Source of the DNA: Oscillospiraceae bacterium
Lineage (GTDB): Bacteria > Bacillota > Clostridia > Oscillospirales > Ruminococcaceae
Direction: 5' to 3'
Assembly: GCA_004558145.1 (NCBI GenBank)
Contig: SFDQ01000002.1
Location: 62,001-126,000, forward strand
Length of the DNA stretch: 64,000 bases
A program made the translations under genes and the position numbers. This document shows, in pieces, positions 18,015 through 27,115 of this stretch; position 1 is the stretch's first letter; each line of letters opens with the position of its first letter. The notes below the pieces were generated by a model. That model was not told where the DNA came from, did no database searches, and worked only from the letters and a program-made list of their open reading frames with translations.

Positions 18015-19238
18015 ATGGAAGAAAAAAAACTGCTCATCGTCACCCAGCACTTCTGGCCGGAGGCCTTTCGGGTGAACGACCTGGCCGCCGGCTTCATCGA
18101 GCGGGGCTGGCAGGTGGACGTGCTCTGCGGCCTGCCCAACTACCCCAAGGGGGAGTGGTTTAGCGGCTACCGCTACACCGGCCCCCGGCGTGAAGAACAC
18201 GACGGGGTGAACATCATCCGGGCGGGGGAGATCCGCCGCAAGGGCAACACCGGCGCGCGCATCTTTCTCAACTATGTCAGCTGGCCGGTGTGCGCGGTGT
18301 TCAATCTCTGGCGGCTGAAAGGGCCTTACACGGCGGTGCTGTGCTACAACACCAGCCCGGTGCTGATGAACCTGCCCGCCATTGTGTATGCCAAACTCCA
18401 CAAGGTCCCTCTGACCAGCTATGTGCTGGACATCTGGCCGGAAAATCTTTACAGTGTGCTGCCGGTGAAGAACCGCTTCCTGCGGGGCATTGCCCACTGG
18501 GTGAGCGACTGGCATTACCGCCGGTGCGACCAGCTCATCGCCATGAGTGAGAGCCTGCGCCAGCGCCTTTGCCAGCGCACGGGCAAGCCCGAAAGCGCGG
18601 TGGCGGTCATCCCCCAGCACTGCGAGGATTTTTACGCCGTGCCCATCCACGACGAGACACTGGCCGCCCGCTTTGCCGGGCGGTTCAATCTGGTATTCAC
18701 CGGCAACTTCAGCCCTGCCCAGAGCCTTGAGACCGTCATCAAAGCGGCGGTGAAGGCCCGGGCGGCGGGCGCACAGGCACTGCGCCTTGTGCTGGTGGGC
18801 GACGGCATGAGCGCCGACGCGCTAAAATCACTGGCCAAGGAACTGGACGCCGGCGACACGGTGGAGTTTTTGCCCAGCGTGCGCCCGGAACAGATTCCCG
18901 CCTACACGGCGCTGGCCGACGGGCTGGTAGCCAGCCTTTCCGCCAGCCCGGACCTGGGGATGACGGTGCCCGCCAAGATCGCCAGCTATATGGCGGCGGC
19001 AAAACCCCTGCTTGCCAGCATGGACGGCGAGGGCGCGGCCGCGGTGGCCGAGGCGGGCTGCGGCTTTGTGAGCGCCGCCGAGGACGTGGACGCGCTGGCG
19101 GCCAACATGGCGGCTCTCTGCGCCGCTTCGCCCGATGAGCGGGCGGAGATGGGCCGCAGGGCCTTTGCCTATTACGAAACACATTACCGCCGCCGGGCCG
19201 TTCTGGACCGGCTGGAGGAATTCATCTCAGCGAGGTAA
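18015..19238 (+). CDS. wbuB: WbuB-family GT4 transferase (putative L-fucosamine transferase)
   Basis: A 407-residue GT-B transferase beginning KLLIVTQHFWPEAFRVNDLA, with the WbuB-specific GLPNYPKG, YVLDIWPENLYS, VFTGNFSPAQSLETV and VPAKIASYMAAAKPLLA. Family members are taken to move FucNAc onto the lipid-linked acceptor. It starts one base after capG, indicating coupled translation. The usual acidic pair of the donor site is reduced to a single Lys/Glu-poor stretch, as in other WbuB proteins. Confidence 0.88.
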   Translation: MEEKKLLIVTQHFWPEAFRVNDLAAGFIERGWQVDVLCGLPNYPKGEWFSGYRYTGPRREEHDGVNIIRAGEIRRKGNTGARIFLNYVSWPVCAVFNLWRLKGPYTAVLCYNTSPVLMNLPAIVYAKLHKVPLTSYVLDIWPENLYSVLPVKNRFLRGIAHWVSDWHYRRCDQLIAMSESLRQRLCQRTGKPESAVAVIPQHCEDFYAVPIHDETLAARFAGRFNLVFTGNFSPAQSLETVIKAAVKARAAGAQALRLVLVGDGMSADALKSLAKELDAGDTVEFLPSVRPEQIPAYTALADGLVASLSASPDLGMTVPAKIASYMAAAKPLLASMDGEGAAAVAEAGCGFVSAAEDVDALAANMAALCAASPDERAEMGRRAFAYYETHYRRRAVLDRLEEFISAR

Positions 19239-19244
19239 CCAAGA

Positions 19245-19964
19245 GTGAAGATCCTGGTCATCATCCCCTGCTACAACGAAGCGGAGAACATCGCCGGTGT
19301 GGTGCACCGTCTGCGCAAGGCCTGCCCCGAGGCGGACTATGTGGTGGTGAACGACTGCTCCACCGACCAGAGCGTTCAGGTGCTGAAAGCCGAGGGCTGC
19401 AACTACCTGGACCTGCCCGTGAACCTGGGCATCGGCGGCGGCGTGCAGTGCGGCTACCGCTACGCGGTGGAGCATGGCTACGACGTGACGGTTCAGATGG
19501 ACGGCGACGGCCAGCACGACCCTGCCTATCTGCAGGCGGTCGTCGCGCCGGTGCTTGCCGGGCATCTGGACATGTGCATCGGCAGCCGCTTCATCACCAA
19601 GGAAGGCTTTCAGACCAGCTTCATGCGCCGGGTGGGCATCCGCTTTCTGAGCAGCCTGCTCCATGTGCTCACCGGCTGCAAGGTGCTGGACGTGACCAGC
19701 GGCTACCGGGCCTGCGGCAAGGCCCTCACCGCCCGCTTTGCCCAGCGCTACGCCCAGGACTACCCCGAGCCGGAGGCCATCCTGCGGGCGGTGTGCGAGG
19801 GCTACAAGGTGGGTGAGGTGCCGGTGGTCATGGCCGAGCGCCAGGGCGGCAAGTCCAGCATCAACGCCCTCAAGAGCGTTTACTACATGGTGAAGGTGAG
19901 CCTTTCGCTGGTCATCTACCGGCTGTGCTTCACCAAAAAGGACAAAAGGAGGAACGAGGCGTGA
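19245..19964 (+). CDS. Family 2 glycosyltransferase, polyprenol-phosphate type
   Basis: A 239-residue GT2 enzyme resembling dolichol/polyprenyl-phosphate sugar synthases: VIIPCYNEAENI, VVNDCSTD, NLGIGGGVQCGYRYA, QMDGDGQHDP (the DxD-type metal site) and IGSRF. It lacks the C-terminal membrane helices of some relatives. The start is GTG. It overlaps a DUF2304 gene by four bases, a very common pairing that suggests the two act together at the membrane, perhaps making an undecaprenyl-phosphate sugar. Confidence 0.85.
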   Translation: MKILVIIPCYNEAENIAGVVHRLRKACPEADYVVVNDCSTDQSVQVLKAEGCNYLDLPVNLGIGGGVQCGYRYAVEHGYDVTVQMDGDGQHDPAYLQAVVAPVLAGHLDMCIGSRFITKEGFQTSFMRRVGIRFLSSLLHVLTGCKVLDVTSGYRACGKALTARFAQRYAQDYPEPEAILRAVCEGYKVGEVPVVMAERQGGKSSINALKSVYYMVKVSLSLVIYRLCFTKKDKRRNEA

Positions 19965-20362
19965 ACGACCTGCTCTATCCCCTGCTTGCGGTGGGGGACC
20001 TTGTTTTTCTGTTCCTCATCTTCCTCTTCGTCAAGCACGGCCGGCTGAGCGTGCGGTTCAGCCTGGCGTGGTTCGCGCTGGGGGGCGTGCTGCTGGTGTT
20101 CGCCGCTTTCCCGCTGGTGGCCAAGATGCTGCGGGGGCTGCTGCGCTTTGAAGTGGTCTCCAACATGGTGTTCACCATGCTGTTCGGCTTTGTGCTGCTG
20201 GTGCTGCTCATCCTTTCGGCCACCGCCAGTACCCAGACCGAGGAAATAAAGCGCCTGACCCAGCACAACGCCATCCTGGAGCACCGGGTGCGGCAGCTGG
20301 AAGAGGCCCTGAAGACCCGCGAGGCCGAAGGCGGCACGGACAAGCCTTCCGACAGCCAGTGA
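19961..20362 (+). CDS. DUF2304 membrane protein
   Basis: A 133-residue protein with three hydrophobic segments (about 4-20, 30-48, 62-84) followed by a charged coiled-coil-like C-terminus (EEIKRLTQHNAILEHRVRQLEE). DUF2304 proteins are regular partners of GT2 polyprenol-phosphate transferases. The GTG start lies in the stop region of the GT2 gene (GTGA overlap) with AGGAGG eight bases upstream. Biochemical role is not known. Confidence 0.85.
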   Translation: MNDLLYPLLAVGDLVFLFLIFLFVKHGRLSVRFSLAWFALGGVLLVFAAFPLVAKMLRGLLRFEVVSNMVFTMLFGFVLLVLLILSATASTQTEEIKRLTQHNAILEHRVRQLEEALKTREAEGGTDKPSDSQ

Positions 20363-20446
20363 CGGGTCGGATACATTCCGGGTCTATGCTGTCAAACAGC
20401 AGGCCGGAGTCCCGGCAGAATCAAACGCGGTGAGGTGTGAGGCGCG

Positions 20447-21931
20447 ATGGATTTTAATACCCCCATCTTTCTGGGCTTCTTTGCGGCAGTGGCCCTTCTG
20501 ACGTACTGTGTGCCCCGGCAGGCAAAACCCTACCTGCTGCTGGTGGCCAGCTACGTCTTTTACATGTACAAGCCGGAGAACGCCCGGCTGGTGGCCCTGC
20601 TGGTGAGCGTCACGGTGGTCACCTGGTGCGCCGGCGTTGCCCTGGGCAGCCACAAGCTGCAAAACGTGTGGGCCCGCCGGGTCTTTTTGTGGCTGGCGCT
20701 GGCGGTGGCCCTGGGCATCCTGTTCTTCTACAAATACTTTGATTTCTTCGGCCAGCTGGCGGCGGACATCGGCGCCATTTTCGGCGGCAGCGGCAAATTC
20801 GCCAGCCTGGACCTCATTGCGCCGCTGGGCCTTTCCTACTTCACCTTCCAGAGCCTGGGCTACGTCATCGACGTTTACCAGCACAAGGCCCGGCCCCAGC
20901 TGAACCTCTTCAAATACGCGCTGTTCGTCAGCTTTTTCGCTTGCATCTTCACCGGCCCCATCGAGCGGGCCGAGCATCTGATGCCCCAGCTGGAGAACCC
21001 CCGCCCCTTCAACTATTCCCGCATGGCGGGCGGCGCCTTCCGCATGCTGTGGGGCTACTTCAAGAAGATGGTGCTGGCGGACGGCATCGGCCAGTTCGTC
21101 AGCGCCGTGTACGGCGGGGCAAGCACCGCCGCCGGACCCTATCTGGTGGCGGCGAGCCTGCTGTTCAGCTATCAGATCTATCTGGACTTTTCCGGCTGCT
21201 GCGACATCGCCATCGGCGGCGCGCGCATTTTGGGCATCGACCTTCTGGAAAACTTCAACCGCCCCTTCGCGGCCACCAGCTACACCGAGCTGTGGAACCG
21301 CTGGCACATGAGCCTGACCAACTGGTTCCGGGACTACATCTTCACGCCTCTGGCCTTCTATAACCGTGGCCTGCCCGGCGTGTGGGGCAAGCTGCAGGGC
21401 TGGTTCAACGTGTTCATCATCTTCCCCATCAGCGGCCTGTGGCACGGAGCCAGCATGGGCTACGTCATCTGGGGCGTTTTGAACGGCCTGTTTTTGGTGG
21501 TGGGCAAAGCCACCGCGAAAAAGCGGCGTAAGCTGGCCAAAAACAACCCCCTCTATCGCATCAAGCCCATCAAGAACTTCATCCAGCGGGTCATCGTTTA
21601 CCTGCTGTTCACCTTCTGCATCGTGTTCTTCGCCGCCGACCTCTACGGCGCCACGGCGGGCACGGTGTTCGCCGGCATGTTCCACGGCTGGAACATCGGC
21701 CTTTCCGCCTTCTTTGCCGGCGTGCTGGACCGGGGGCTGACCGTGCGCCTCATCGCGGTGCTCATCGGCGGCTGCGCCCTGGTGGAGCTGGTGGAATGGC
21801 GCGGCCCGGTGGCCGAGTGGATCCGCCGCCAGTGGGCCTTCATCCGCTGGCCGCTTTACTACCTGCTGGCGCTGGCCATCCTGTTCTTCGCGGCCTTTGG
21901 CCAGTCCGCTTTCATCTACCAGCAGTATTGA
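20447..21931 (+). CDS. MBOAT O-acyltransferase (AlgI/DltB-like)
   Basis: A 494-residue membrane-bound O-acyltransferase with about ten membrane segments. Conserved family residues are visible: YFTFQSLGYVIDVY, FTGPIERAEHLMPQ, YLDFSGCCDIAIG, WNRWHMSLTNWFRDYIF (H287) and SGLWHGASMGYVIWG (H333, the catalytic His position). AlgI-type proteins pass acetyl groups across the membrane for O-acetylation of an exported polysaccharide. The following SGNH/AlgX-like gene is its expected partner. Confidence 0.92.
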   Translation: MDFNTPIFLGFFAAVALLTYCVPRQAKPYLLLVASYVFYMYKPENARLVALLVSVTVVTWCAGVALGSHKLQNVWARRVFLWLALAVALGILFFYKYFDFFGQLAADIGAIFGGSGKFASLDLIAPLGLSYFTFQSLGYVIDVYQHKARPQLNLFKYALFVSFFACIFTGPIERAEHLMPQLENPRPFNYSRMAGGAFRMLWGYFKKMVLADGIGQFVSAVYGGASTAAGPYLVAASLLFSYQIYLDFSGCCDIAIGGARILGIDLLENFNRPFAATSYTELWNRWHMSLTNWFRDYIFTPLAFYNRGLPGVWGKLQGWFNVFIIFPISGLWHGASMGYVIWGVLNGLFLVVGKATAKKRRKLAKNNPLYRIKPIKNFIQRVIVYLLFTFCIVFFAADLYGATAGTVFAGMFHGWNIGLSAFFAGVLDRGLTVRLIAVLIGGCALVELVEWRGPVAEWIRRQWAFIRWPLYYLLALAILFFAAFGQSAFIYQQY

Positions 21932-21944
21932 GGGAGGCGCGGAT

Positions 21945-23246
21945 ATGAAAAAAACTGTCTCTTGGCCGCGCTTTCTGGCCATTCGGCTTTTGACCTTTGC
22001 CGAGATCGGGCTCAAATTCTGCCTGTTTTTGCCCATTCTGCTGTTCATGGTGTGGTTCAACTACAAGGTGGACGTGAGCGGCCTGTTCCAGGGCGAGCTC
22101 GCCCCCCGTCAGGTGGCGAACCTCCTGCTGGAAGGCAGCACCGTCTCCGGCTATGACCAGATGGACGAGCGGCAGGTGCTGGAGGTCTATGTGCAGAACC
22201 TCACCGAAGCGCCCGACACGCTGGCCCTGGGCTCCAGCCGGGTGCTGCAGCTCAGCGAGGACCTGGTGGGCGGCGGCAGCTTCTTCAACGCCGGCATCAG
22301 CGGCGCGGGCCCCATGGACATCATGAACATCTGGTACCTCTTCGAGCGGGAGGACAAGCTGCCCGAGACCCTCATCCTGGAAGTGGACCCCTGGCTGTTC
22401 AACGCCGATCCGGACATCAACCGCAACTCCGATTCGGAGCTGTTTGCCGAATTTTTGGAAAAGGGCCTCGGCATCAACGCCGACTATGAAGAGCCGGACA
22501 CGGTGGAGCTGTGGAAAGCGCTGGTGGACCCGGCCTACTTCCAGGGCAACGTGACCTACTATCTCAAGCAGCGCCAGACCGGCGCGGTGCTCACCGAGGA
22601 CGGAGACGACATCCCCTTCAAGGCCGTCACCGGCAGCATCGACGCGCTGGACTACGCGGTGAAGCGTGCGGACGGCAGCATCCAGTACCCGCTGAACTTC
22701 CGCAGCTGGAACTACGACCAGGTGATGGCGGAGGTGCTGGCCCAGGCGGGCACGCTGAATGCCCTGCACGGCTTTGATCAGATGGACCCCTACTGGACCG
22801 ACCTGTTCACCCGCTTCATCGAGCATGTGCAGGCAAAGGGCGTGAACGTGGTGTTCCTGATGACCCCCTATCACCCCTTCATCGTCCTGCACGTCTACAA
22901 CAATCCCGAAGGCTTCACCGGTTTCTTTGAGGTGGAGCCCTGGGTGCGGGAATATGCCGCCATGAACGGCATCCCGGTCTACGGCAGCTACCATGCCGGA
23001 CGGGTGGGCATTCAGGAGAGCATGTTCTTCGACGGGCTGCACTGCAAGCCCGAGGCGCTGCAGCTGATGTTCCCCGGGGTCTCGGCCGCTCTGGCGGGCG
23101 AACAGACCGCCTATGAGACCTTGTATCTTGAGGAATACGGCGATGTGGAGAACAGCGCGAGCGCCCTCATCGGCTACGACGCCGCCTGCGTTGTGGTGGA
23201 CCAGGACTGGCTGGCCCAGGCCGAAGCGGCCACGCTGGGAATGTGA
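21945..23246 (+). CDS. SGNH/AlgX-like O-acetyltransferase partner, membrane anchored
   Basis: A 433-residue protein with one N-terminal membrane helix (about 22-38) and an extracytoplasmic SGNH-hydrolase-like domain. The likely nucleophile is in LALGSSRV (S97 or S98) and the Asp-x2-His pair is D363/H366 in FFDGLHCKPE. Such proteins (AlgJ/AlgX, DltD, DHHW) take the acetyl group from the MBOAT protein and place it on the glycan. The ATG follows GGGAGG by seven bases, 13 bases after the MBOAT stop. It ends the operon. Confidence 0.8.
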   Translation: MKKTVSWPRFLAIRLLTFAEIGLKFCLFLPILLFMVWFNYKVDVSGLFQGELAPRQVANLLLEGSTVSGYDQMDERQVLEVYVQNLTEAPDTLALGSSRVLQLSEDLVGGGSFFNAGISGAGPMDIMNIWYLFEREDKLPETLILEVDPWLFNADPDINRNSDSELFAEFLEKGLGINADYEEPDTVELWKALVDPAYFQGNVTYYLKQRQTGAVLTEDGDDIPFKAVTGSIDALDYAVKRADGSIQYPLNFRSWNYDQVMAEVLAQAGTLNALHGFDQMDPYWTDLFTRFIEHVQAKGVNVVFLMTPYHPFIVLHVYNNPEGFTGFFEVEPWVREYAAMNGIPVYGSYHAGRVGIQESMFFDGLHCKPEALQLMFPGVSAALAGEQTAYETLYLEEYGDVENSASALIGYDAACVVVDQDWLAQAEAATLGM

Positions 23247-23257
23247 ATCGTTTTTTT

Positions 23258-23284
23258 GCCGGGGCCGTGTGCCCCGGCTTTTTT
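23258..23284 (+). terminator. Terminator of the FucNAc glycan operon
   Basis: Eight-base-pair stem GCCGGGGC/GCCCCGGC, five-base loop, then six T residues, just after the SGNH-like gene. Confidence 0.9.
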
Positions 23285-23296
23285 GAAAATTGACGC

Positions 23297-23325
23297 TTGA
23301 CAAACCCGCTTTCACAAGGTAAAAT
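23297..23325 (+). promoter_or_regulatory. Sigma-A promoter of the leu operon
   Basis: TTGACA, 17 bases, TAAAAT. A perfect -35 box, placed directly ahead of the T-box leader. Confidence 0.9.
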
Positions 23326-23334
23326 GTTAGCATT

Positions 23335-23640
23335 ATAAACGATGCGCAGATGGGGAGAAAGCCCGGGCAAAGCGTTTTTCAGAGAGCCGCCGGTTGGTGC
23401 GAGGCGGCAGCGCGGTGCGGGTATACTGGCCCCGGAGCACCCGGACTCAACGGCGGTTCCGCCCTGTAGGCCCGGGCGGCACCCGCCGTTACACGGGCGC
23501 GGTTCGCAAGTTTTTGCCGACCGTACAAGAGGCCGCCGTTTCGGCGGCAATGAGAGTGGTACCGCGGGTGCTTTTCAAAAATTTGACTGAAAGCCCTCGT
23601 CTCTCAAAGCAATGCTTTGAGGGACGGGGGCTTTTTTCGT
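23335..23640 (+). promoter_or_regulatory. T-box leader sensing tRNA-Leu (specifier CUC)
   Basis: A transcribed leader of about 300 bases. Stem I contains the AGAGAGCC and GGTTGGTGCGA segments; its specifier region reads GGA-CTC-AAC, with CTC (Leu) at 23446-23448 followed by the usual A. The conserved T-box antiterminator bulge AGAGTGGTACCGCGGGT lies at 23553-23569, and a terminator with a stem of about 20 base pairs and a run of six T residues ends at 23637. Uncharged tRNA-Leu would stabilise the antiterminator and switch on leuACDB. Together with the terminator upstream this fills the 430-base gap before leuA. Confidence 0.95.
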
Positions 23641-23675
23641 TCCTCCAAAGCAAAACAGAAGGAGGAACTGTTGCA

Positions 23676-25328
23676 ATGATGGACGTGACCAAGTACAGCG
23701 TGGGCTATTACAATCCCCCCAAGTGTGAATACCGCTGGGTGCACAAGGACCACATCGAAAAGGCGCCCGCCTGGTGCAGCGTGGACCTGCGGGACGGCAA
23801 CCAGAGCCTGATCGTGCCCATGAGCCTGGAAGAGAAGCTGGAGTTCTTCGACCTGCTGGTCAAAATCGGCTTCAAGGAAATTGAGGTGGGCTTCCCCGCC
23901 GCCAGCGAGACGGAGTACGAGTTTTTGCGCACCCTCATCGAGCAAGACCGCATCCCCGCCGACGTGACGGTGCAGGTGCTGACCCAGTGCCGCGACCACA
24001 TCATCCGCAAGACCTTCGACGCGGTGAAGGGCGCGCCCAGCGCGGTCATCCACTTCTACAACTCCACCAGCGTGGCCCAGCGGGAACAGGTGTTCAAGAA
24101 GTCGAAAGAAGAAATCAAAAAAATCGCCACCGACGGTGCAGCGCTGGTGAAAAAACTGGCCGAGGAATACGAGGGCAACTTCCGCTTTGAATACAGCCCC
24201 GAGAGCTTCACCGGCACCGAGCCGGAATACGCCCTGGAAGTTTGCAACGCGGTGCTGGACATCATGCAGCCCACCCCGGAAAAGCCCATGATCATCAACC
24301 TGCCGGTGACGGTGGCCATGAGCATGAGCCACATCTACGCCAACCAGATCGAGTACATGAGCGACAACCTGAAATACCGCGACAGCGTGGTGCTGAGCCT
24401 GCACCCCCACAACGACCGGGGCTGCGGCGTGGCCGACACCGAGCTGGCCCTGCTGGCGGGCGCGGACCGGGTGGAGGGCACCCTGTTCGGCAACGGCGAG
24501 CGCACCGGCAACGTGGACATCATCACCCTGGCCATGAACATGTACACCCACGGCGTTGACCCCCATCTGGACTTCTCCGACATGCCCGCCATCGTGGAGC
24601 TCTACGAGCGGGTGACCCGCATGCACGTCTACGAGCGCACCCCCTACGCCGGCGCGCTGGTGTTCGCCGCCTTCTCCGGCAGCCACCAGGACGCCATCGC
24701 CAAGGGTCTGACCTGGCGCAAGGAGAAAAATCTCCACCAGTGGACGGTGCCCTACATCCCGGTGGACCCCACCGACATCGGCCGCCGCTACGAGGCGGAC
24801 GTCATCCGCATCAACAGCCAGAGCGGCAAGGGCGGCATCGGCTATCTGCTGGCCCAGGACCACGGCTACGACCTGCCCCCCAAAATGCGGGAGCACTTCG
24901 GCTACACCGTCAAGGGCGTTTCCGACCACGCCCACAAAGAGCTTTCCAGCGCCGAGGTGCTGGACATCTTTGAAAAGACCTATCTGAACAAGACCAGTCC
25001 CCTGAACGTGACCGAGGCCCACTTCATCCAGAAGAGCGGCATCTTCGCCGTGGTCACCCTGGAAGAGGGCGGCAAGGTGCGGGAGGCCTCCGCCCAGGGC
25101 AACGGCCGTCTGGACGCGGTGTGCAACGCCATCAAGGCCGCCACCGGGCTGGACTTCACCATCAGCACCTACTCCGAGCACAGCCTGGAGCACGGCTCCA
25201 CCAGCCAGGCCGCCAGCTATGTGGGCCTTGCCTGGGGCGACGGCTCCACCACCTGGGGCGCGGGCACCGACACCGACATCATCCGCGCCGGCATCAAGGC
25301 GCTGGTGAGCGCCGTCAACAACAAGTGA
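23676..25328 (+). CDS. leuA: 2-isopropylmalate synthase, long (type 2) form
   Basis: A 550-residue enzyme that condenses acetyl-CoA with 2-ketoisovalerate, the first committed step of leucine synthesis. It has the HMGL-like barrel with [13 protein letters not shown] (the metal-binding D/R motif), [30 protein letters not shown], and a C-terminal LeuA regulatory domain ([16 protein letters not shown]) that binds leucine in the family. The [11 protein letters not shown] form and length mark the type 2 (yeast/actinobacterial) branch. AAGGAGG lies ten bases before the chosen ATG, inside the region released by the T-box. Confidence 0.95.
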   Translation: MMDVTKYSVGYYNPPKCEYRWVHKDHIEKAPAWCSVDLRDGNQSLIVPMSLEEKLEFFDLLVKIGFKEIEVGFPAASETEYEFLRTLIEQDRIPADVTVQVLTQCRDHIIRKTFDAVKGAPSAVIHFYNSTSVAQREQVFKKSKEEIKKIATDGAALVKKLAEEYEGNFRFEYSPESFTGTEPEYALEVCNAVLDIMQPTPEKPMIINLPVTVAMSMSHIYANQIEYMSDNLKYRDSVVLSLHPHNDRGCGVADTELALLAGADRVEGTLFGNGERTGNVDIITLAMNMYTHGVDPHLDFSDMPAIVELYERVTRMHVYERTPYAGALVFAAFSGSHQDAIAKGLTWRKEKNLHQWTVPYIPVDPTDIGRRYEADVIRINSQSGKGGIGYLLAQDHGYDLPPKMREHFGYTVKGVSDHAHKELSSAEVLDIFEKTYLNKTSPLNVTEAHFIQKSGIFAVVTLEEGGKVREASAQGNGRLDAVCNAIKAATGLDFTISTYSEHSLEHGSTSQAASYVGLAWGDGSTTWGAGTDTDIIRAGIKALVSAVNNK

Positions 25329-25356
25329 CGCAAGCAAAAAAGAGGAGGGAAAGACC

Positions 25357-26619
25357 ATGGGAATGACCATGACCCAGAAGATCCTGGCCGCCCACGCGGG
25401 GCTGGCGGAAGTGAAGCCCGGCCAGCTCATCAACGCAAAGCTGGACCAGGTGCTGGGCAACGACATCACCACCCCGGTGGCCATCAACGAGTTCGAGAAG
25501 GCGGGGTTTGACGGCGTGTTCGACAACGCCCGCATCAACATCGTGCTGGACCACTTCGTGCCCAACAAGGACATCAAGAGCGCCCAGCAGTCAAAACAGT
25601 GCCGCCAGTTTGCCGCGAAGTACGACATCGTGAACTTTTTCGACGTGGGCAAGATGGGCATTGAGCACGCGCTGCTGCCCGAACAGGGCATCGTGACCGC
25701 CGGCGACTGCATCATCGGGGCGGACAGCCACACCTGCACCTACGGCGCGGTGGGGGCCTTCTCCACCGGCGTGGGCAGCACCGACATGGCCGCGGGCATG
25801 GCCACCGGCATGGCCTGGTTCAAGGTGCCCGCCGCCATCCGCTTTGACCTCACCGGCAAGCTGGGCCCCCGGGTGAGCGGCAAGGACGTGATTTTGCACA
25901 TCATCGGTCAAATCGGCGTGGACGGCGCGCTCTACAAGAGCATGGAGTTCACCGGCCCGGGCGTGGCTACCCTCTCCATGGACGACCGCCTTTGCATCTG
26001 CAACATGGCCATTGAGGCGGGCGCGAAAAACGGCATTTTCCCGGTGGACGAGGTCACCGTGGCCTACCTCACCGGGCGCAGCCGCCGCCCCTGGACCGTC
26101 TTTGAGGCGGACCCGGACGCGGAGTACGAAAAGACCCTCCACATCGACCTCTCGGCCATCGAGCCCACCGTCTCCTGGCCCCACCTGCCGGAGAACACCC
26201 ACACCGCCAAGGAGAGCGAGGGCGTTGCCATCGACCAGGTGGTCATCGGCAGCTGCACTAACGGCCGGCTGGAGGACATGCAGGCCGCCTACGAGATTTT
26301 GAAGGGCAAGACCATCGCGCCGGGGGTGCGGGGCATCATCATCCCCGGCACCATGGCGGTGTACAAGGCCTGTTTGCAGAACGGCTGGCTGGAGGCCTTC
26401 ATCGACGCGGGGTGCATCGTGTCCACCCCCACCTGCGGACCCTGTCTCGGCGGCTACATGGGCATTCTGGCGGAGGGCGAACGGTGCATCTCCACCACCA
26501 ACCGCAACTTCGTGGGCCGCATGGGCCACGTGAAGAGCGAAGTGTATCTGGCAAGCCCCGCCACCGCCGCCGCCAGCGCGCTGACCGGGCATATTACCGA
26601 CCCTCGGGAGGTGGAGTAA
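25357..26619 (+). CDS. leuC: 3-isopropylmalate dehydratase large subunit
   Basis: A 420-residue aconitase-family subunit that, with LeuD, isomerises 2- to 3-isopropylmalate. The Fe-S cluster cysteines are in [10 protein letters not shown] and [11 protein letters not shown]; substrate-binding [11 protein letters not shown] is present. At 420 residues it belongs to the shorter HacA/LeuC2 subtype found in archaea and Clostridia rather than the 465-residue E. coli type. GAGGAGG lies upstream of the ATG, 28 bases after leuA. Confidence 0.95.
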   Translation: MGMTMTQKILAAHAGLAEVKPGQLINAKLDQVLGNDITTPVAINEFEKAGFDGVFDNARINIVLDHFVPNKDIKSAQQSKQCRQFAAKYDIVNFFDVGKMGIEHALLPEQGIVTAGDCIIGADSHTCTYGAVGAFSTGVGSTDMAAGMATGMAWFKVPAAIRFDLTGKLGPRVSGKDVILHIIGQIGVDGALYKSMEFTGPGVATLSMDDRLCICNMAIEAGAKNGIFPVDEVTVAYLTGRSRRPWTVFEADPDAEYEKTLHIDLSAIEPTVSWPHLPENTHTAKESEGVAIDQVVIGSCTNGRLEDMQAAYEILKGKTIAPGVRGIIIPGTMAVYKACLQNGWLEAFIDAGCIVSTPTCGPCLGGYMGILAEGERCISTTNRNFVGRMGHVKSEVYLASPATAAASALTGHITDPREVE

Positions 26620-27114
26620 ATGAACGCACAGGGAACCGTTTTTAAATACCCCGACAATGTGGACACCGACGTTATCATCCCCGCCCGCTACCTGAACAGC
26701 CAGGACGCGGCGGAGCTGGCCCGCCACTGCATGGAGGACATCGACCCGGACTTCGTGAACAAGGTAAAACCCGGCGACATCATGGTGGGCGGCTGGAACT
26801 TCGGCTGCGGCTCCAGCCGGGAGCACGCGCCCCTGGTCATCAAGACCAGCGGCACCGCCTGCGTCATTGCCAAAAGCTTCGCCCGCATCTTCTACCGTAA
26901 CGCCATCAACATCGGCCTGCCCATTCTGGAGTGCGAGGCGGCGGCCGAGGCCATCAACGCGGGGGACGAGGTGGCGGTGGATTTTGACACCGGCGTCATC
27001 ACCGACGTGACCACCGGAAAGACCTTCCAGGCCCAGCCCTTCCCTCCCTTCATCCAGGACATCATCCGCGCCGGCGGGCTGATGAACAGCATCCGGCAGA
27101 AAGGGGCGCAGTGA
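26620..27114 (+). CDS. leuD: 3-isopropylmalate dehydratase small subunit
   Basis: A 164-residue swivel-domain subunit with the small-subunit signatures [28 protein letters not shown] and [14 protein letters not shown]. Its length fits the short LeuD2 type that pairs with the 420-residue LeuC. The ATG abuts the leuC stop codon, so the two subunits are made together. Cytosolic. Confidence 0.95.
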   Translation: MNAQGTVFKYPDNVDTDVIIPARYLNSQDAAELARHCMEDIDPDFVNKVKPGDIMVGGWNFGCGSSREHAPLVIKTSGTACVIAKSFARIFYRNAINIGLPILECEAAAEAINAGDEVAVDFDTGVITDVTTGKTFQAQPFPPFIQDIIRAGGLMNSIRQKGAQ

Positions 27115-27115
27115 A

